DNA of 64,000 bases from Corynebacterium sp. Marseille-P4321 (GTDB taxonomy: Bacteria; Actinomycetota; Actinomycetes; Mycobacteriales; Mycobacteriaceae). The DNA lies in contig NZ_CAHJXO010000003.1 in assembly GCF_903645305.1 (NCBI RefSeq), positions 248,001 to 312,000 of the forward strand, written 5' to 3'. Below are positions 51,406 through 59,262 of the stretch, piece after piece. A program made the translations under genes and the position numbers. Position 1 is the first letter of the stretch; the number at the start of each line of letters is the position of its first letter. The notes beneath the pieces were generated by a model, which worked only from the letters and a program-made list of their open reading frames with translations, did no database searches and was not told the origin of the DNA.

Positions 51406-53115
51406 ATGCCTTTCGACGTGAACGAAGCGAAACCCTGGCTGAAGTACTACCCCGAGTGGACCGCCCACTCCCTGGAGTACGGCACCACCACCCTGTCCGA
51501 GCTGTACGAGGACAACCTCGCCCGCAACGGGAACAAGACCGCCACGCGCTTCTTCGGCAAGACCCAAACCTTCGCCGAGCTGGACCAAGAGGTACGCAAG
51601 GCCGCCGCTGGCCTCAAGGCGTTTGGTGTGCGCCCTGGCGACCGCGTGGCGATCATGCTGCCGAACTGTCCGCAGCACCTCGCGGCGTTTTTCGCCGTGC
51701 AGAAGATCGGCGGCGTGGTGGTGGAGCACAACCCGCTCTACACCGCCAACGAGCTGCGCCCGCAGTTCAAAGACCACGGCGCGCGTATCGCCATCGTGTG
51801 GGACAAGGCGGCCGACGTCGCCGAGCAGCTGCGCGCCGACACCCCGCTGGAAACGGTGGTGAGCGTGAACATGACCAAGGCGATGCCTAGGTTGCAGCAA
51901 TTCGCGCTGCGCATGCCGGTTCCGAAGCTGCGCGAGGCGCGCGCCTCACTGACCAGCAAAGCTTCCAACACCGTGCCGTGGGAGGCGCTGACCAGCTCCG
52001 CGGTGGGCGGCGAGGGCGCCGACATCGAAACGCCCGCGGAGATCACCCCGGACGACCCGGCAGTGATCCTGTATACCTCCGGCACCACCGGCGCGCCGAA
52101 GGGCGCACTGCTCACCCACACCAACCTGGTCGCCAATCCCACCCAGGGTCGCGCGTGGGTCAAGGAACTGCAGGAGCCGGGCCAGCGCATGTTGGCCACC
52201 CTGCCGTTCTTCCACGCCTACGGCCTGACGTTCTCGCTCACCCTCACCGTCTTGGTGGGCAGCGAGCTCGTGCTGCTGCCGGCGCCGAAGATGGACCTGG
52301 TGATGAACGCGCTGAAGAAAACCCCACCGACCTTCGTGCCGGGCGTGCCGACCGTCTTTGAGCGCATCGTGAAAACGGCGAGGGAGCAAAACGTCAACCT
52401 GTCCAAGGTGCAGATCGGCTTCTCCGGCGCGTCGTCGCTGCCAGCGCACGTGATTGAGGAGTGGGAGGCGCTCACCGGCGGCCACCTCGTGGAGGGCTAC
52501 GGGCTGACGGAGACCTCCCCCATTGTCATCGGCAACCCCCGCAGCGCGGACCGCCGCCCCGGCTACATCGGTATCCCCTTCCCGGATACGCAGGTGCGAA
52601 TCGCCAACCCCGACAACCTGGACGAGGACATGCCATTCGGTGAAGCCGGCGAGATTCTGGTCAAGGGCCCGCAGGTCTTCGGCGGCTACCTCAACGACCC
52701 GGAGGCGACCGAGAAAGTCTTCCACGACGGCTGGTTCCGCACCGGCGACATGGGAATCATGGAGGAAGACGGCTTTATCAAGCTGGTCTCGCGCATCAAG
52801 GAGCTCATCATCACCGGCGGCTTCAACGTCTACCCCGCCGAGGTGGAAGACGTCATGCGTCGCCACCCCGACGTCGAAGACGTCGCGGTGGTCGGCCGCC
52901 CCCGAAGCGACGGCTCCGAAGACGTCGTCGCATGCGTGGTGCTTCGCGACGGCGCCGCGCTCGACCCCGAGGGCCTCAAAGAACACGCCCGCGAAAACCT
53001 CACCCGCTACAAAGTCCCGCGCACCTTCTACCACTTTGAGGAACTCGCGCGCGACCAGATGGGCAAGATCCGCCGCCGCGAAGTACGCGACGACCTGCTG
53101 GCCATCCTCAAGTAG
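51406..53115 (+). CDS. fadD: long-chain fatty acid-CoA ligase, second of two
   Basis: 569 residues from the ATG at 51406, with AGGGTGG upstream. The same ANL hallmarks: YTSGTTGAPKGALLTH, EGYGLTETSP, GWFRTGDMGIM and the final RDQMGKIRRRE Lys. It keeps long stretches identical to the upstream gene (for example VVEHNPLYTA, FKDHGAR, FNVYP), so the pair arose by duplication. The gap between them is 20 bases, consistent with one transcript. Substrate chain lengths are unknown. Confidence 0.9.
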   Translation: MPFDVNEAKPWLKYYPEWTAHSLEYGTTTLSELYEDNLARNGNKTATRFFGKTQTFAELDQEVRKAAAGLKAFGVRPGDRVAIMLPNCPQHLAAFFAVQKIGGVVVEHNPLYTANELRPQFKDHGARIAIVWDKAADVAEQLRADTPLETVVSVNMTKAMPRLQQFALRMPVPKLREARASLTSKASNTVPWEALTSSAVGGEGADIETPAEITPDDPAVILYTSGTTGAPKGALLTHTNLVANPTQGRAWVKELQEPGQRMLATLPFFHAYGLTFSLTLTVLVGSELVLLPAPKMDLVMNALKKTPPTFVPGVPTVFERIVKTAREQNVNLSKVQIGFSGASSLPAHVIEEWEALTGGHLVEGYGLTETSPIVIGNPRSADRRPGYIGIPFPDTQVRIANPDNLDEDMPFGEAGEILVKGPQVFGGYLNDPEATEKVFHDGWFRTGDMGIMEEDGFIKLVSRIKELIITGGFNVYPAEVEDVMRRHPDVEDVAVVGRPRSDGSEDVVACVVLRDGAALDPEGLKEHARENLTRYKVPRTFYHFEELARDQMGKIRRREVRDDLLAILK

Positions 53116-53125
53116 CTAGCTTTTC

Positions 53126-54130
53126 TTACAGCCCCACCCACACCGGCTCGGGGTGTAGGTCAACGCCGAACTCGGCGCGCACCCCCTCCTGGATCGTGCG
53201 CGCCAAAGCCACGATGTCGTCGGCCACCGCCTGGCCGCGGTTAGTCAGCGCGAGCGTGTGCTTCGTGGACAACGTCGCTGGCCCGTCACCGGGATAACCG
53301 CGGGGGAACCCGGCGCGCTCGATGAGCCAAGCAGCGGAAAGCTTCTCGTTTCCGTCGCCGGCGAAAAAACGGGGCATTTTCTCCTCGCCCACTTTCGCCT
53401 CGATCTCGTCGGCGAGCGGGGTGGGCACCACCGGGTTGGTGAAGAAAGATCCGGCGGACCAGGTGTCGTGGTCGTCTGCGTCGAGCACCATGCCTTTCGC
53501 GCGGCGGGTGCCCAACACCGACTCGCGCGCCTCAACCAGCGGCACGCGGCGCCCGCCGAGGTGGCGCAGCGGGATCGACTCGTCCGTGCGCTCGAGCGCG
53601 AGCTCGATTTCCAGCACCACGGCCCGCGAGGTGAACTTCAGGTTGGAGTAGCGGTACGCGAGCTCGAGCGATGAGGCCGGCACCCACTCGTCCACGCCGG
53701 TCTCCCGGTTCCACAGGCGCACCCGCGTGAGCACGTCGGCGATCTCCGCGCCGTACGCGCCGACGTTTTGCACCGGGGTCGCACCCGCGGAGCCGGGGAT
53801 GCCGGACAGCGCCTCAATGCCGCCGAGACCGCGCTCCACGGCGTAGGCGACCACGTCGTCCCAGACGGTTCCGGCTTGGATGCGCAGGAGGGTGTCGTCG
53901 ATAAGCTCAATGCCCTCATTGCGCACGAGCACGGCGGTGAGATCCAACTCCCCCTCCGCGACAAGCAGGTTGGAGCCGCCGCCGACAACAAGCAACTGCT
54001 CGCCATCGCGGTCAAGCTTGGCGACGGTTTCGGCAACCGCCTCCGGCGACGCGCACTCCACGAGAGCTTTCGGAGTGCCGCCGACGCGCAGCGTGGTCAG
54101 GTGGGCGAAAGATGAGTTAGACACGCCCAC
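53126..54130 (-). CDS. murB: UDP-N-acetylenolpyruvoylglucosamine reductase
   Basis: 334 residues from the GTG at 54130 (or 54124); the ORF extends further but that part would overlap the divergent gene. FAD-binding fold of the type I MurB: LTTLRVGGTPKALVECA near the start, VVGGGSNLLVAEG (about 50-62), IPGSAGATPVQNVGAYGAE (about 112-130) with the active Tyr region, and SAGSFFTNPVV with the catalytic Ser (about 227-237). It makes UDP-N-acetylmuramic acid for the cell wall. Confidence 0.93.
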   Translation of the reverse strand: MGVSNSSFAHLTTLRVGGTPKALVECASPEAVAETVAKLDRDGEQLLVVGGGSNLLVAEGELDLTAVLVRNEGIELIDDTLLRIQAGTVWDDVVAYAVERGLGGIEALSGIPGSAGATPVQNVGAYGAEIADVLTRVRLWNRETGVDEWVPASSLELAYRYSNLKFTSRAVVLEIELALERTDESIPLRHLGGRRVPLVEARESVLGTRRAKGMVLDADDHDTWSAGSFFTNPVVPTPLADEIEAKVGEEKMPRFFAGDGNEKLSAAWLIERAGFPRGYPGDGPATLSTKHTLALTNRGQAVADDIVALARTIQEGVRAEFGVDLHPEPVWVGL

Positions 54131-54148
54131 CACGGTAGTCTTATGGCC

Positions 54149-54640
54149 ATGACTGCACGTAGTGAAATCACCGTGACCGTAAACCAGCCCATTGAGAAGG
54201 TGGCTGAGGCCTACTCGAAGTCCGAGTACTGGGAGCACGTGGCGAAGAACCTTTCGCCCGAGCCGGGCGAGCTCAACGAATTCTCCGGAAACGAAGCCAC
54301 CCTGTTTGAAATCCTGCCGAAGTCCATCCTGCCCGCCGCCGCGCAGGCGATGGTCTCGCAGGACCTGAAGCTCAAGCGCGTGGTGACCATCGGCGCGCTC
54401 GAGGGCGACACCGCGAAGCACTCGTTCACCGGCGACGTGAAGGGCACCCCGGTGAACATGGCCGGCGAGTACACCGCGATCGGCAAGGGCGAGAGCACCG
54501 AGCTGGCCTACGAACTTGAGGCGAAGGTGGACATCCCGTTCATGGGCGCCGCGCTCGAGCCGAAGGTGGCCGAGGCACTCGAGGAGATCTGCGAGAACGA
54601 AGCGAAGCTCACCGAAGCCTGGATTAGCGAGAACCTCTAA
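54149..54640 (+). CDS. DUF2505 (SRPBCC fold) protein
   Basis: 163 residues from ATG 54149 (ATG 54143 is also possible). The pattern VTVNQPIEKVAEAYSKSEYWEHV and the end EEICENEAKLTEAWISENL match the DUF2505 family of actinobacteria, which have a START-like ligand cavity and no known substrate. It starts 19 bases from the divergent murB gene, so promoters overlap. The next gene begins at its stop codon. Confidence 0.8.
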   Translation: MTARSEITVTVNQPIEKVAEAYSKSEYWEHVAKNLSPEPGELNEFSGNEATLFEILPKSILPAAAQAMVSQDLKLKRVVTIGALEGDTAKHSFTGDVKGTPVNMAGEYTAIGKGESTELAYELEAKVDIPFMGAALEPKVAEALEEICENEAKLTEAWISENL

Positions 54641-54693
54641 TTCCCCACTACCACAACCTCCGCGCCGACCAAGCCGCCGGCAAGCCGTACGGG

Positions 54694-55443
54694 GTGATCA
54701 CCCGCGGCACCACCGGCGTGAACCGTCTGCGCAGGTCAGATCGCTGGACCCGCTATCACCCGCGGGTCGAGTCGCTGTTTCAAGGCGGTCACCCGCTCGC
54801 CGTGGACGTGGGTTACGGCGCCTCACACACCACCACCGTGGAGTGGGCGCGATGGCTGCGCGAGATCAACCCAGCCACCGAAGTAGTGGGCCTGGAGATC
54901 GACCCGCAGCGCGTCCTGCCCCCTCGCGACGGCGTGCGCTTCGAGCTCGGCGGTTTCGAGCTAGCCGGCTACTCCCCGCAGCTCGTGCGCGCGTTTAACG
55001 TGCTGCGCCAGTACGACGCCTCGCAGGTGCCCGAGGTGTGGGAGACGGTCTGCTCGCGTCTCGCCCCCGGCGGCCTGTTCATCGAGGGTACCTGCGACGA
55101 GCTGGGGCGCCGCTGCGCGTGGGTGCTCCTGGATGGCTCCGGCCCGCAAAGCCTCACGCTGTCCTGGGACCCGGCGGACGTACGCCACCCGAGCGACGTC
55201 GCAGAGCGCCTGCCGAAGGTGCTCATCCACCGCAACGTGCCGGGTGAAAAAATCCACGATTTTTTCGTCGCCGCAGATCAGGCCTGGGAGCGCGCCGCCG
55301 GTTGGGCGCCCCACGGCCCGCGGGTGCGTTGGGATGTCGCCCTTGCCGACCTGGCCCGCGAGTGGCCGGTGGCCCGCCAGCGCACGCACTTGCGCGACAA
55401 CACCGTCACCGTCGATTGGGCGGCGGTTGCCCCGCGTCCATAA
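54694..55443 (+). CDS. class I SAM-dependent methyltransferase-like protein
   Basis: 249 residues if begun at GTG 54694. The open frame, however, continues upstream through residues of the family's usual N-terminus (HYHNLRADQAAGKPYG) to a stop at 54625-54627, without any ATG, GTG or TTG. An ATT at 54640, right at the end of the DUF2505 gene, is the only candidate that would include that stretch. The SAM-binding motif is AVDVGYGASHTTT, followed by VVGLEIDPQRV. The substrate is unknown. Translation coupling with the upstream gene is likely. Confidence 0.75.
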   Translation: MITRGTTGVNRLRRSDRWTRYHPRVESLFQGGHPLAVDVGYGASHTTTVEWARWLREINPATEVVGLEIDPQRVLPPRDGVRFELGGFELAGYSPQLVRAFNVLRQYDASQVPEVWETVCSRLAPGGLFIEGTCDELGRRCAWVLLDGSGPQSLTLSWDPADVRHPSDVAERLPKVLIHRNVPGEKIHDFFVAADQAWERAAGWAPHGPRVRWDVALADLAREWPVARQRTHLRDNTVTVDWAAVAPRP

Positions 55444-55453
55444 ACTAGGGCCC

Positions 55454-56215
55454 ATGAATTCTGGCATGAAGACTGCCTGGAAGGTTGTCATCTCCATCCT
55501 CGCGGCACTGTTGGTGCTGTTCATCGTGGCGGAGGCGGGCCTGCGCACGTTCATCGCCAACCAGGTCACCAAAGATCCGGCGGCGGCGAACATGGACGTC
55601 TCCTTCGGCAACAGCCCGCTCACCTTCGGGCTGCTGCGCGGCAAGTTCCCGCACATGACGCTCAACCAGCCGTCGACGCTTTTGATAAACGGCAACGAAA
55701 TCACGGGCGAGCCAGCTACCACCGTCCAGCTCGACGACATCCGCGTCGTTGACGGCGAGCCCGTCGCCGACTCCCTGCTTGTCACCACCGAGCTGCCGAA
55801 CGAGTTCATCCGCGCCATGCTCAACCAGCAGTTGGAGCAGCAGCTTGGCGACGGGTTCCTGTCCGACGTGATCACCATCTCCGACGTGTCCACCACCCCG
55901 AACGAAGGCACGTTCACTATCACCTTCACCGCGGGCGCGGCGGGCGTGGAGCTGCGACCCGTGCTCAACTCCGACGGCGAGCTCGCCTTCGAAGCCGCCA
56001 GCACCGAGCTGTTCGGCTTCGAGCTGCCCAGCCGCGTCACCGAGGCGCTGAGTGAGGCGATGTCCCAGGGCGTGGCCGAGGAGATCGCTGGGGGCCTGCG
56101 CATCGCCGACTTCACCGTGGTGCCCGGCGGCCTGCGCATCGCGATGGCGGGCGAGGACGTTAACTTTGCGCAGCTGCAGCGGGAAATGCCCGGGCAACTC
56201 CAGGGCGCAAGCTAG
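55454..56215 (+). CDS. LmeA/DUF2993-type secreted lipid-binding protein
   Basis: 253 residues from the ATG at 55454. An N-terminal membrane anchor or signal (WKVVISILAALLVLFIVAEAG) is followed by a TULIP-like beta domain typical of DUF2993. In mycobacteria LmeA is an envelope protein needed for lipomannan elongation. The 11-base gap after the methyltransferase gene suggests one transcript. The C-terminus (FAQLQREMPGQLQGAS) is polar. It converges with the DeoC-like gene, overlapping it by 56 bases. Confidence 0.75.
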   Translation: MNSGMKTAWKVVISILAALLVLFIVAEAGLRTFIANQVTKDPAAANMDVSFGNSPLTFGLLRGKFPHMTLNQPSTLLINGNEITGEPATTVQLDDIRVVDGEPVADSLLVTTELPNEFIRAMLNQQLEQQLGDGFLSDVITISDVSTTPNEGTFTITFTAGAAGVELRPVLNSDGELAFEAASTELFGFELPSRVTEALSEAMSQGVAEEIAGGLRIADFTVVPGGLRIAMAGEDVNFAQLQREMPGQLQGAS

Positions 56216-56600
56216 CGCCACCCCCGAACACCGCCACGCTTAAACGGGTGGCTGGAACTTCTACCCCGTCGGGTACCGCGAGGACGTCAGCGCCGCTATG
56301 CTCGGCCGCCGCCACGGATGCGGGCCCACAGAAGATGACGCCGAAAGGCACGGACACACCCTGGTGCACCGCGATGGCGTCGGCAAGCATTGCGCTCTCA
56401 TCGGCGTCCGGGTCGAGCGCGAGCCAAATCTCGCCTGCGCCCCGCTCCACGGCAAGGCGCGCCTCCGCGGCCTTCACCACGCTTTCGTGCCTGCCGGTGG
56501 GCCACCCCACCACTGCGACCACGTGGCCGCTGCGTGCAGCCGCGACACGCGTGGGCTCCACCACGGAGCCGTGCGCGCCGGCGCCCAGGATGCCGCCCAC
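56160..56600 (-). CDS. truncated deoxyribose-phosphate-aldolase-like protein
   Basis: 146 residues from a GTG at 56600. The middle part, VVAVVGWPTGRHESVVKAAE and then ARLAVERGAGEIWLALDP, follows the DeoC barrel (usual form VGFPHG...VKAAEARLAV..GADEIDMVIN). The length is only about two thirds of DeoC, and neither catalytic Lys (normally in the KTSTG and K-P regions) is present, so aldolase activity is unlikely. It overlaps the end of the LmeA-like gene by 56 bases, which is unusual and again suggests a worn 3' end. It may be a repurposed or decaying protein. Confidence 0.6.
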   Translation of the reverse strand: MGGILGAGAHGSVVEPTRVAAARSGHVVAVVGWPTGRHESVVKAAEARLAVERGAGEIWLALDPDADESAMLADAIAVHQGVSVPFGVIFCGPASVAAAEHSGADVLAVPDGVEVPATRLSVAVFGGGASLRPGVARAFPAAAAQS

Positions 56601-56602
56601 GG

Positions 56603-56917
56603 CTACCAGCCGTACGCGTCGTCAATGACCCGCTTAATCTGCGGGCGCACGTCGAAGAAGTAGATTCCGATCGCCACCGCCCCGAACCATGCGATGAACG
56701 GCAGCCGCAGCAGGCACGCCACCGCGGAGACAGCCAGAATCGCCGTCCACGCGGCCTTCGATTGGCGGCCAGTGGCCTCGAACGCATCCGGGCGCGTCGT
56801 GGCGGCGAACACCGCCCCGGCGATACCCGCAACACCCACCACCGCGAGCAGCACCCAGCTCACAAGGCCGGGAATGCGCATGATGGTGTTTATTTGCTCG
56901 AGGGTGCTGGCATCCAT
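56603..56917 (-). CDS. DUF2516 small membrane protein
   Basis: 104 residues. Two or three membrane helices (VSWVLLAVVGVAGIAGAVFA; AWTAILAVSAVACLL; WFGAVAIGIYFF) and the DVRPQIKRVIDDAYGW end, which matches the actinobacterial DUF2516 family. Function is unknown. It lies 3 bases after the next gene's end and 3 bases before the DeoC-like start, so it sits in one tight run. Confidence 0.8.
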   Translation of the reverse strand: MDASTLEQINTIMRIPGLVSWVLLAVVGVAGIAGAVFAATTRPDAFEATGRQSKAAWTAILAVSAVACLLRLPFIAWFGAVAIGIYFFDVRPQIKRVIDDAYGW

Positions 56918-56920
56918 GTG

Positions 56921-57442
56921 TTACTTCCGGTTCTCCTCGCCGTCGACGATTTCCCCGTCGATGATATCCCGCTCCTCCACCGAGTCCGAGAACTGGGCCT
57001 GGATGCGCGCCACGAGGTCGTCGAAACGCTCACGCAGGTCGCGCAGCGCGTCCTGCTCCTCGCCTTCGGTCTCCGCCTTGTCCATGCGCTCGTTGAAGGT
57101 GGTGCGAATGTCCTCCATCTTGCTGCGCAGCGTCGCTTTAACGTCTTCGGTGAGCTTCAGGTCGCCCTCGCGCAGCTGGTTGAACGCCTTCTCCGCCTCG
57201 TTGGTGAAGTTCGCGGCGATGGTGCGCACCTCACCCTCGGTGGAGGCGTTGTTCAGCGTCTCACGCGCGGAATCGGAGGCGTTCTTGAAACGCTCCGGCA
57301 GGCCCTCCACGGCCTTGCTGAACGCGGCGCCGAGTGCGGAGCCGGCCGCCAGCAACGCGTCGCCAGCCTCGCGCAGGTTCTCGCGAATCTCGCCGTTGCT
57401 GGTGCCGTTAGTGTCGTTGGTGTTGTTCGCCTGATCGGTCAT
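56921..57442 (-). CDS. CGLAU_01105-family helical protein
   Basis: 173 residues, almost wholly helical and rich in Glu, Lys and Ala with two Asn/Thr-rich stretches at the start. No membrane segment or signal. The pattern (ENLREAGDALLAAGSALGAA; FDDLVARIQAQFSDSVEERD) matches a corynebacterial family known only by a locus-based name. It could be a small structural or nucleic-acid-associated protein. It lies 16 bases after the DUF445 gene and shares its strand. Confidence 0.7.
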   Translation of the reverse strand: MTDQANNTNDTNGTSNGEIRENLREAGDALLAAGSALGAAFSKAVEGLPERFKNASDSARETLNNASTEGEVRTIAANFTNEAEKAFNQLREGDLKLTEDVKATLRSKMEDIRTTFNERMDKAETEGEEQDALRDLRERFDDLVARIQAQFSDSVEERDIIDGEIVDGEENRK

Positions 57443-57458
57443 GACGGTTTGCCTTTCG

Positions 57459-58736
57459 CTAGAAGAAAAGAATCTGGGACACAGTGTAAATAGCTAAGCC
57501 CGCGAGCGCACCGACGACCGTGCCGTTAAGACGGATGAACTGCAGGTCTTTGCCCACCATCAGCTCGATCTTGTCCGCGGCTTCCTCGCCGTCCCAACGC
57601 TCGATGGTCTCCGCGATGATGCCCACGATCTGGTCCGCGCCGTTGTCGGCCGCGTAGTGCACGGCCTTCTCCAGGCGCCGCTCGGCTTGTTCGCGCACCC
57701 CCGGGTCGGCGACAAGCTTGCGGCCCCATTCCACGCACGCATCGGCAGCTTTACGACGAAGCCCCGACCCCGGATCCGACGCCGCCGCAATCACCGACGT
57801 GGAAATTTGCTCCCAGAGCTGCCCCGGAGCACTCCGCACCGCCGAAGAACCCATCACGTCGCCCTTGAGCGACTCCACCCGAGAAATCATGTCCCCGTCA
57901 AACTGCAAGTCCTGGGCGAACTGGTTCAACTGCCGCCGGATCGCGCGGCGCGCCTCATGGTTCGGTTGGCGCTCCACCTCGGCGACGAAATCCGAAACCT
58001 CGTCGTACACCCGCTGGCCCACGAGTTCCTTGGCGAAGCGGGGTGCCCAACGCGGCATGCGCTCGTCGATAAGCTGCACAATGCTGCCCTCCATGCCGTC
58101 GACCTTGCGCCGCGCCCACGACACCACATCGTCAACCACCGGCTCCAACTTGCCGTCCGCGATGAGCCCCTCGAGCGCGCGCCCCAACGGCGGGCCCCAG
58201 ATCGGCTCCGCGAACCTGTCCACCACCTGCGACTGGATGAAGCTCTCCGCCTCGCGCGCATCGATGCCCTCGACGAGCCGCACCGCGAACGTGCCCGCCT
58301 CCTCGCTTACCCGCTCGGCATTCTCACGCCGCGACAGCCACGCGCCGACCTTCTCAGGCAGCTGCGCCTGCATCACCTTGTCCGTGATCGTGCGCGCGTT
58401 GAGGAAGTTCTCACTGACAAACTCACTCAGTGCGCCGGCGACCTGGTCCTTCTTGTTCGGAATGATTGCCGTGTGCGGAATCGGGATACCCATCGGGTAC
58501 TTGAACAGCGCAGTGACCGCGAACCAGTCCGCCAGACCACCGACCATGCCGGCCTCCGCCGCCGCGCGGACATACCCCACCCAACCGGGCGCAGTGCCCT
58601 GCGACTGCCACCACGAACACCCCAGAAAGATCACGGCCATCACAACCAACAAGCTGGTGACAAAGATCTTGTGGTTGCGCAGCGTTCTCCTGCGTTCGGC
58701 CTCATTGCTCGGTGAAGGCATCAGGGCATGACTCAT
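57459..58736 (-). CDS. DUF445 membrane protein
   Basis: 425 residues from the ATG at 58736. Membrane segments lie near residues 28-45, near 55-75 (VRAAAEAGMVGGLADWFAVT), and at the very end (VVGALAGLAIYTVSQILFF). Between them is a long soluble part, with FKYPMGIPIPHTAIIPNKKD as the family mark. DUF445 proteins are widespread and uncharacterised. The N-terminal KKRGVFCALIRS part of the longer frame lies in the terminator region and is not used. It is the first gene of the run DUF445, CGLAU family, DUF2516, DeoC-like. Confidence 0.8.
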   Translation of the reverse strand: MSHALMPSPSNEAERRRTLRNHKIFVTSLLVVMAVIFLGCSWWQSQGTAPGWVGYVRAAAEAGMVGGLADWFAVTALFKYPMGIPIPHTAIIPNKKDQVAGALSEFVSENFLNARTITDKVMQAQLPEKVGAWLSRRENAERVSEEAGTFAVRLVEGIDAREAESFIQSQVVDRFAEPIWGPPLGRALEGLIADGKLEPVVDDVVSWARRKVDGMEGSIVQLIDERMPRWAPRFAKELVGQRVYDEVSDFVAEVERQPNHEARRAIRRQLNQFAQDLQFDGDMISRVESLKGDVMGSSAVRSAPGQLWEQISTSVIAAASDPGSGLRRKAADACVEWGRKLVADPGVREQAERRLEKAVHYAADNGADQIVGIIAETIERWDGEEAADKIELMVGKDLQFIRLNGTVVGALAGLAIYTVSQILFF

Positions 58737-58753
58737 ACTCCTGATTAAAGCGC

Positions 58754-58783
58754 AAAAAACTCCCCGTTTTTTCAACGGGGAGT
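58754..58783 (-). terminator. Rho-independent terminator of the 129-residue membrane protein gene
   Basis: On the minus strand ACTCCCCGTT pairs with AACGGGGAGT around GAAA, followed by TTTTT (58758-58754). It is a strong terminator, 23 bases after that gene's stop. Confidence 0.88.
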
Positions 58784-58805
58784 GTTTAGGGGGGTTTCCG
58801 GAGCG

Positions 58806-59195
58806 CTAGTTCCGGCGACCGGTGCGCTTGCGGTACGCCTTGTAGTCCTTGCGGCCAATCGCGATGAGGACGAAGCCAGCCACCAAGGTGACAACAGCCT
58901 CAATCACGCCCAGCACCAAGAGGCGCTGCGCCAGACCGTGGGTCTGCGAGCCGAAGCCGAATGCCATCGCGCCCGCGCCCCACACGGCGATGCCGATGCC
59001 GAACAGCGACGCGAGGATCAAACCCATCGCAACCCACGTCGAATTGCGCGAGAGCGAGGAGTGCGGCGCGCCGAGCGACACCGGGTCGTAACCGTCGATG
59101 TACGCGCTCTCAATACGACCGTCCTCGATACGCCCGTCGTAGTCCGGGAAGGACTCGCTGCGAATGTCCGCAACTGCTGTCTGGTGGGAAGCCAT
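58806..59195 (-). CDS. small membrane protein of unknown function
   Basis: 129 residues. A polar N-terminus of about 50 residues (VADIRSESFPDYDGRIEDGR) is followed by two or three membrane helices (NSTWVAMGLILASLFGIGIAV; LLVLGVIEAVVTLVAGFVLI) and a very basic end (RKDYKAYRKRTGRRN). No family recognised by motif. It lies 67 bases downstream of sdhB on the same strand and ends at a strong terminator, so it may be the last gene of the sdh transcript. Confidence 0.65.
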   Translation of the reverse strand: MASHQTAVADIRSESFPDYDGRIEDGRIESAYIDGYDPVSLGAPHSSLSRNSTWVAMGLILASLFGIGIAVWGAGAMAFGFGSQTHGLAQRLLVLGVIEAVVTLVAGFVLIAIGRKDYKAYRKRTGRRN

Positions 59196-59262
59196 GATGT
59201 TGTAATCCTTCTAGTCTGGCTGCTCGTCAAAGGTAATGCTGGTACGTAAGTATACGCCAGCC

